Shown one piece after another: positions 61,217 through 64,000 of a DNA stretch of 64,000 nucleotides (the first letter of the stretch is position 1; every line of letters begins with the position of its first letter). The notes below the pieces were generated by a model, which was not told where the DNA came from, ran no database searches, and saw nothing but the letters and a program-made list of their open reading frames with translations. Origin of the DNA: Ignavibacteriales bacterium (GTDB lineage: Bacteria > Bacteroidota > Ignavibacteria > Ignavibacteriales > Ignavibacteriaceae); NCBI GenBank assembly GCA_012517155.1, contig JAAYVN010000055.1, positions 1 to 64,000 of the forward strand. Direction: 5' to 3'. The position numbers were made by a program, and so were the translations under genes.

Positions 61217-64000
61217 ATGAGTACGCTCGCGATAAATTATTTTCAAGATATACTTGGAGCCTTTAAGGCCCCTGCACTAATAACTGACTCCTTGGGAAAG
61301 GTGGCTTTGTTTAATGGTGGAGCCAGGGAGATTATAAGGGATTTGAGGGAAGGTGTGAGTATTGAGGAGATTTTTGATCTTGAAAGTTTAAAGAAGGTCG
61401 AATCTTCTATCGAAAGGAGCAGAGTATCTAAGAAAAAGGAAGAAGATATTGTTGATCTTCTTTTACCAGATGGAAGTCTTACAAAATATGAAGTTGGAGC
61501 ATTATTTCTGCTTGGTGAATCGGGAGAATATTTTATTATAACTTTCGAAAGTTCAGGAGTTTTTAATAAACCGGGGCGGGCAAATAAGTTCAGAATTCTG
61601 CTGTCCGAACAAGAAGTAGAGAGATACGGGGGTACGATAAAGCAGCTTATTGGTAAGGTTGAAAACTCTTTTCCATTTACGATTCTGGGAAGGGAAGAGT
61701 TCCAGAAAGAGATTGACTCGACTTCGTTATTATTTTGGATGCTGGATCCGGATAATTTATTTATTATAGCAAATGAAAATCTTACGAAGACTTTGGGAGT
61801 GAGTACAAATCAGATTGAGGGAAAAGCATTTACGGGGTTTATTCCCGAATACCAAAGCGAGTTTTATAATGGAATTTTAAGATTAATAAAGAGTACTTTA
61901 AATAGTTTTGAAATAGATGGAAATCCTTTTGGCGGGTTATCTCAAGAAGAAAGAACAAAAACTTTAATAGTTCCGCTAATAGATTTTGATAATCAGGTCA
62001 GAGCTTTTTTGTTTTTTGGAGTTAGTGCTGAACAGAAAGAGAAAGGGGAAAATATAGGGGAAACTATTAGCTTGAAGAAATTTCCATTACCTGTGGTATT
62101 AGCAGATGAGGATGGGAATATTCATGATTTAAGCGATGAATTTAAAATGGTTTTTGGATTTGGCGGAATAAAGGTAGATGAAAAAAGATTATCTGATTAT
62201 TTAGACAGGACAACTGTTGATGGTTTTTTTAGATTTGTATCAGGTACACTTACAGATCAAGATATTTATATAAGAAAAGGGGAAGGATATAAGGAAGAAA
62301 TTGAAATCTTCAGAATGAGAATTCTGAAGTTCGGAGATAAAATAAAAAATAAAGATTCCTTTTTACTTACTTTTCAGAATGAATCTGTAGAAGACGATTT
62401 CTCGAAATTATTTAAGATTAGAGGCAAAATGTTTGATGTAATAGTTAAAAAAAATCCCGAACCGATTTTCATCTATACACTTGATGATCTCCGGTTTGTT
62501 GAGGTAAATGAGGCTGCCGAGAAACTCTACGGCTATACAAGAGAAGAATTCCTCAAAATGGACCTCACCGACTTATATAGTCCTGAAGACATTCAGTCAT
62601 TATTAGTGGATACTCCAAATAAGCTCAAGGAAAATGAATTTCAGGGACCATTCAAGCACAAAAAAAGAGACGGTTCTCTTGTTCACGTTGAGATATTCAA
62701 GGACACATTTTTATATGAGGGGAGAAGGGCTCACTTTATAATTGTCCGGAATGTCGAAAAAAAGTATGAATCAGAAAAGGACTTAAGTGTTTTTCGAGCA
62801 GTTTTTGAAAACAGCAGGGAAGCAGTATTCTTAACGGACAGTACCGGTTTTATCAAATATGTGAATGAGAGTGCGATTGGTTTTCTGAGAAGAAAAAATA
62901 AAAAAGAAATTGAAGGATCGTCAATTATTTCTTATTTAGTTGATTCAGACCGGGGGAAATTAAATTCTCTGATATTGAATAAGTCGCTTGGTAAAAATAA
63001 TTTAGAAGTTGCATTTAATCTGGGTAATGGCGAAAGAACAGAAGTTAATGTCTTGCTATATCCAGTGGGTGATGAGAGTAAAGAACCCGATTTTTACGCA
63101 ATAATGATAAGTCAAACGAAAAATGAAAAAACTGAGAAGGAAGCAATTCGAGAACTTAGTAATGGAAATGGAGTTGTAGGACTTAGTAAGGAAACATTAT
63201 CAGGAATTTTTCATGAGATTCTTACTCCGATTAATGTAATTATTGGATTTGTGCAAGAGTTGAAAGAGGGATTTGACTCTCCGGATAATGATCAAATTGA
63301 AGCAATGAATCTAATAGCACAGAACCGGGTAAATTTATTAGATACAATGAACTCAATTTCGGAATATTCCGGACTGCTTTCAGGACAGTTTCAGGTTATT
63401 CCAAAGGATTTCAGAGTTTTTGATTTGATGGAATCGCTCGAGAAAGATTTAGCGGACGATAGTATTTTAAGACAGAAACAACTTTTATTAAAGAAAGTGT
63501 CAAAGACTATCGAGATCAAGAGTGATAAAAAGATACTAAAGGAATTTATTTTCGGATTGTTAAAAATAATGTCCAGAGTTTCCAATTCTGAGAGTTTTTA
63601 TATTTCCTATTATCAATATGATGAACAGAGCATTATGATGAGTTTCCGTGACGGCGAGGAAATATCGGGAAAACTGATGAAACTGTTAAAATCCGTGTTA
63701 ATAGACGGTTCTTCAATAATTGTAAATACGTATGGGATGTCGAAATATTCAGCACTTACAATCCAAAAGATGGGAGAGATGCTCAATCTGGAATATGAAC
63801 CAATAAAAAAATCCGGAAAGGAAGTTGAGTTCGGAATTATCATGCCTTTAGAGCTTGAGATACAAGATGTTGAGACTATTGAAGAAATTCCGCTAAAATC
63901 CAAGAAGAAATTTAAGAAACTGATAGAATTTGATAGTGAAGAGGAGAATGCTTCGGGAGGAAAGTTTCCTTCTTTAGAAAAAGAAAGTGAGGAGGAATCT
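61217..64000 (+). CDS. Multi-PAS sensor histidine kinase, 3' end off the window
   Basis: The frame is open for 928 codons to the right edge. It has no membrane helix. Five PAS-like regions can be traced (about 8-110, 160-275, 285-395, 405-520, 525-640), the clearest being the fourth (NPEPIFIYTLDDLRFVEVNE) and the fifth (SREAVFLTDSTGFIKYVNES). HisKA follows with His666 in FHEILTPIN. The ATPase region (about 740-855) lacks the Asn of the N-box (LKEFIFGLLKIMS) and has RDGEE where D-x-G-x-G is expected, so activity is doubtful. A charged tail leads out of the window. It starts 14 bases after the exopolysaccharide operon gene and is a candidate regulator of it. Confidence 0.8.
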   Translation, partial: MSTLAINYFQDILGAFKAPALITDSLGKVALFNGGAREIIRDLREGVSIEEIFDLESLKKVESSIERSRVSKKKEEDIVDLLLPDGSLTKYEVGALFLLGESGEYFIITFESSGVFNKPGRANKFRILLSEQEVERYGGTIKQLIGKVENSFPFTILGREEFQKEIDSTSLLFWMLDPDNLFIIANENLTKTLGVSTNQIEGKAFTGFIPEYQSEFYNGILRLIKSTLNSFEIDGNPFGGLSQEERTKTLIVPLIDFDNQVRAFLFFGVSAEQKEKGENIGETISLKKFPLPVVLADEDGNIHDLSDEFKMVFGFGGIKVDEKRLSDYLDRTTVDGFFRFVSGTLTDQDIYIRKGEGYKEEIEIFRMRILKFGDKIKNKDSFLLTFQNESVEDDFSKLFKIRGKMFDVIVKKNPEPIFIYTLDDLRFVEVNEAAEKLYGYTREEFLKMDLTDLYSPEDIQSLLVDTPNKLKENEFQGPFKHKKRDGSLVHVEIFKDTFLYEGRRAHFIIVRNVEKKYESEKDLSVFRAVFENSREAVFLTDSTGFIKYVNESAIGFLRRKNKKEIEGSSIISYLVDSDRGKLNSLILNKSLGKNNLEVAFNLGNGERTEVNVLLYPVGDESKEPDFYAIMISQTKNEKTEKEAIRELSNGNGVVGLSKETLSGIFHEILTPINVIIGFVQELKEGFDSPDNDQIEAMNLIAQNRVNLLDTMNSISEYSGLLSGQFQVIPKDFRVFDLMESLEKDLADDSILRQKQLLLKKVSKTIEIKSDKKILKEFIFGLLKIMSRVSNSESFYISYYQYDEQSIMMSFRDGEEISGKLMKLLKSVLIDGSSIIVNTYGMSKYSALTIQKMGEMLNLEYEPIKKSGKEVEFGIIMPLELEIQDVETIEEIPLKSKKKFKKLIEFDSEEENASGGKFPSLEKESEEES

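Overview
The window looks like chromosomal DNA from a member of the Ignavibacteria / Chlorobi branch next to Bacteroidota. The evidence is a subtilase with a YPNPFNP-type C-terminal type IX secretion sorting domain, a PorV-like outer-membrane protein, several upstream regions with the Bacteroidota-style promoter (-33 TTTG / -7 TAnnTTTG), few strong Shine-Dalgarno sites and many TTG/GTG starts. No tRNA, rRNA, CRISPR array, transposase or prophage gene was seen.

Layout. (1) 1-417: 5' part of a minus-strand sensor-type gene cut by the left edge, followed by a repeat-rich spacer to 1327. (2) 1328-12840, plus strand: pyrG, a TPR protein, purN, purH, then the rod-shape cluster mreB-mreC-mreD-mrdA-rodA and pyrF, mostly overlapping or a few bases apart. 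(3) 12850-37281, minus strand, convergent with block 2: metG and a secreted subtilase, rpmE2, then a long run of closely packed genes. These are rsmB, rodZ-like, ligA, an unrecognised gene, a STAS protein, two sodium:solute symporters, a HAD phosphatase, a PgpH-type HD phosphodiesterase, xerD, an MsbA-like ABC exporter, an O-antigen ligase-like protein with a large soluble insert, gmhB, a carboxyltransferase subunit and a GYD protein. (4) 37459-52727, plus strand: envelope and secreted functions. A double-OmpA protein is followed by a VWA lipoprotein and a strong terminator. Then come a DUF1207-like protein and an ABC-2 exporter / LolA-like / SMP-30 operon. Next are an NlpC/P60 peptidase and a dipeptide epimerase (a cell-wall peptide recycling pair), two M16 peptidases and a GH9 glycosidase. 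The first genes of this block avoid TTA/CTA/TCA codons so strongly that long antisense frames stay open. (5) 52874-64000, plus strand: a putative synthase-dependent exopolysaccharide system.

Block 5 is the most interesting part. It encodes a KaiC/RadA-type ATPase with a GGDEF-like tail, a TPR plus outer-membrane beta-barrel protein (PgaA/PelB/BcsC-like layout), a processive GT2 synthase with D, DxD, ED and QxxRW motifs, a small membrane protein, a membrane-anchored protein combining an amidotransferase-like fold with a degenerate NodB-like deacetylase, and a multi-PAS histidine kinase whose ATPase motifs look eroded. The inverted repeat TTTGTCTCA-N3-TGAGACAAA lies upstream of the ATPase gene, and two related copies lie upstream of the synthase gene. 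Each set is followed by a sigma-54-like -24/-12 element, textbook-perfect at the synthase gene (TGGCAT-N4-TTTGCA) and one base off at the ATPase gene. I infer a small sigma-54 / enhancer-binding-protein regulon controlling exopolysaccharide production. The activator itself is not in the window.
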